Of a stretch of 6,811 nucleotides of DNA, positions 5,570 to 6,811 are shown piece by piece (position 1 is the first letter of the stretch; each line of letters begins with the position of its first letter). Below the pieces are notes generated by a model, which saw only the letters and a list, made by a program, of their open reading frames with translations, was not told the origin of the DNA and searched no databases. Made by a program: the position numbers and the translations under genes. Source of the DNA: Eubacteriaceae bacterium (GTDB lineage: Bacteria; Bacillota; Clostridia; Eubacteriales; Anaerofustaceae). Location: the NCBI GenBank assembly GCA_017613995.1, contig JAGACT010000009.1:1-6811 (forward strand). The letters run 5' to 3'.

Positions 5570-6320
5570 ACAGAAGTTTGAGACCTTTCATGGTCAGAAG
5601 GGGATCGTAGATGTCCAGCACGTCGGTGTGGGGCATGATTATGGGAGCGTATCCTCCCGCCACCACCGTTTTGGCGTCGGTGCCGGTCTCCCTGCGGATC
5701 TCCCTTACTATGTATTCGGTCTGTCCTATGCAGCCGTATACCAGTCCGGCCTGCATGCTGGTGATGGTATTGTTCACCAGGATGGTGTCGGGCTTTGCGA
5801 TCTCGATCTCGGGCAGCTTGGCGGCCTTCGTCCACAGGGCGTCCGCCGATATCTTGATGCCGGGGCTGGTCACCGCGTACTTGAACTGGCCCTCCGCGTC
5901 CACGTAGTCATACCTGGTGGCGGTGCCGAAGTTCACGACGATGACGGGTCCTCCGTAGATCTCGTATGCCGCAAGAGCGTCCACTATGCGGTCCGCTCCC
6001 ACTTCCCTGGGGTTGGCTGTGGCCACGTTGATGCCCGTTTTGATCCCGGGTCCGATCATCATGGGATCCACATTCATGTACTTGCGGAACATGTTTATCA
6101 GGATCTGGTTGATGTTCGGCACTACGCTGGAGAGCACGGCGTCATTGATGTCGGAGAAGCTCAGGGAATGAAGTTCCAGAAAATCTCTGACGAAGAAGGC
6201 CGCTTCGTCCATCGTCCTTTCCTGTTTGGTGATGAATCTGTAGCTGGTGATCAGCTCGTCATCGTGGTACAGTCCGAATTCCGTCGTGGTGTTTCCCACG
6301 TCCACAGCGAGAATGTACAT
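5550..6320 (-). CDS. coaX: Type III pantothenate kinase
   Basis: CoaX phosphorylates pantothenate with ATP, the first step of coenzyme A synthesis, in the cytoplasm. The protein has the normal length (256 residues) and the ASKHA-fold marks: DVGNTTTEFGLY (7-18; Asp7 in the phosphate loop), GADRIVDALAAY (108-119; Asp110 expected as catalytic base) and the FGTAT stretch at 131-135, followed by PGIKISADAL and AAKLPEIEI. Two changes stand out: the Asp that usually precedes FGTAT is Asn130 (codon AAC), and the usual second Thr after GTAT is Arg136; the usual Gly-Gly before PG is also missing (AVTSPG). The related Asp138 is kept. The ATG at 6320 lies six bases after GGGAGG. It sits 28 bases after an ECF transporter component and overlaps dus, so it belongs to one operon with both. 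The type III form is expected to resist feedback by coenzyme A. Confidence 0.95.
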   Translation of the reverse strand: MYILAVDVGNTTTEFGLYHDDELITSYRFITKQERTMDEAAFFVRDFLELHSLSFSDINDAVLSSVVPNINQILINMFRKYMNVDPMMIGPGIKTGINVATANPREVGADRIVDALAAYEIYGGPVIVVNFGTATRYDYVDAEGQFKYAVTSPGIKISADALWTKAAKLPEIEIAKPDTILVNNTITSMQAGLVYGCIGQTEYIVREIRRETGTDAKTVVAGGYAPIIMPHTDVLDIYDPLLTMKGLKLLYDKNRH

Positions 6321-6348
6321 AACGTTCCTCCCGGTTTTCAGTAGTTTG

Positions 6349-6811
6349 TCAGTGGCTGGCGTATCTGGCCACTGCTCTGGAGATGGCCGTAGCGATCACG
6401 AAGCAGGCTATGGCCTCCACCAGTCCGTTGATGCCCACGAAGGCCACCACGAACTCTATAACGCCCATGCTGCCGCGGAAGCCCATGATGAAATCGGTCT
6501 TTCCGAACAGCAGGATAAGAGCGCTCATGAAGAACAGCGTGTTCAGCAGGGCTCCGGAAAGGCTGGAGATGGAATAGGCCGCCAGGTTCTTCTCGGGGAA
6601 GAGCCTGAAGATGATTCCGCAGAGCCAGCCCATGAGGGTCCTGGTGCAGACGCAGACTATAAAGCAGTAGATGGGGTTGATGGCAAAGAGCGCAACGCCG
6701 AAGGGGCTCATGCCGAAGCACTGGATGAAACTGGTGAGTCCGAAGACGGCTCCGAGGAACGCTCCCGCGCCGGGGCCGATGGTTATCGCTCCGATGATGA
6801 CGGGGATCATC
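6349..6811 (-). CDS. ECF transporter S component (pantothenate PanT-like), 5' end cut by window
   Basis: This is a substrate-binding membrane subunit of an energy-coupling-factor vitamin importer, working with a shared EcfA-A'-T module encoded elsewhere. The visible 153-154 residues start at the family block MIPVIIGAI-GPGAGAFLGAVFGL, normally about 35-45 residues into the protein, so the Met at 6810 is probably internal and the first helix (with the EcfT-contact alanine motif) lies outside the window. Further hydrophobic segments follow: around residues 36-57 (with INP), after a short basic loop (RLFPEKN), then a stretch ending LILLFG, and a last one ending in AISRAVARYASH. It fits the PF12822-type S components. 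The next gene, 28 bases on, is coaX, which argues for pantothenate as substrate; that specificity is inference, and another vitamin is possible. Confidence 0.85.
   Translation of the reverse strand, partial: MIPVIIGAITIGPGAGAFLGAVFGLTSFIQCFGMSPFGVALFAINPIYCFIVCVCTRTLMGWLCGIIFRLFPEKNLAAYSISSLSGALLNTLFFMSALILLFGKTDFIMGFRGSMGVIEFVVAFVGINGLVEAIACFVIATAISRAVARYASH

Noticed and set aside
5553..6344. Open reading frame of 263 codons on the plus strand
   Set aside because: It is antisense to coaX almost exactly and has low-complexity Val/His/Gly-rich composition typical of a shadow frame.
1..6811. CRISPR array, insertion sequence, tRNA or rRNA gene
   Set aside because: No regularly spaced direct repeats, transposase-like frame, terminal inverted repeats or RNA gene signatures were found on either strand.

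Overview
The window comes from an anaerobic bacterium, most likely a Clostridia-type Firmicute. The pointers are formate-tetrahydrofolate ligase of one-carbon/acetyl-CoA metabolism, a tungstopterin aldehyde:ferredoxin oxidoreductase (AOR) relative, a bacterial polyferredoxin, an ECF vitamin-uptake component and a type III pantothenate kinase, together with strong GGAGG ribosome sites and AT-rich sigma70-type promoters. The coding DNA is fairly GC-rich. I cannot name a genus.

Layout. (1) Positions 1-1620, minus: fhs, cut at the window edge and lacking only its last residues. (2) Positions 1621-2070: about 450 bases without a gene, holding a probable fhs promoter, a hairpin-rich fhs leader and a strong GC hairpin behind the next gene. 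(3) Positions 2071-3501, minus: a shortened, divergent AOR-family protein. (4) Positions 3502-3627: a compact divergent control region with a consensus promoter each way and a 6+6 dyad between them. (5) Positions 3628-4526, plus: a four-cluster ferredoxin and a PadR-family repressor, two bases apart. (6) Positions 4526-4551: a perfect bidirectional terminator. (7) Positions 4553-6811, minus: an operon of an ECF transporter S component (5' end cut), coaX and a tRNA-dihydrouridine synthase, the last two overlapping by 20 bases.

How the parts fit. The AOR-like protein, ferredoxin and PadR look like one self-regulated redox module: a putative tungsto-enzyme, an electron carrier and a sensor-repressor around a shared control region. 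Substrate and inducer are unknown. The ECF component and CoaX fit pantothenate uptake followed by the first step of coenzyme A synthesis, with the tRNA-modifying enzyme carried along in the operon. fhs is a separate unit.

The two most unusual things are the AOR module, whose enzyme lacks a large C-terminal stretch and has altered cysteine spacing, and a sharp change of codon usage inside fhs near position 520 that suggests a recombinant gene or an assembly chimera.
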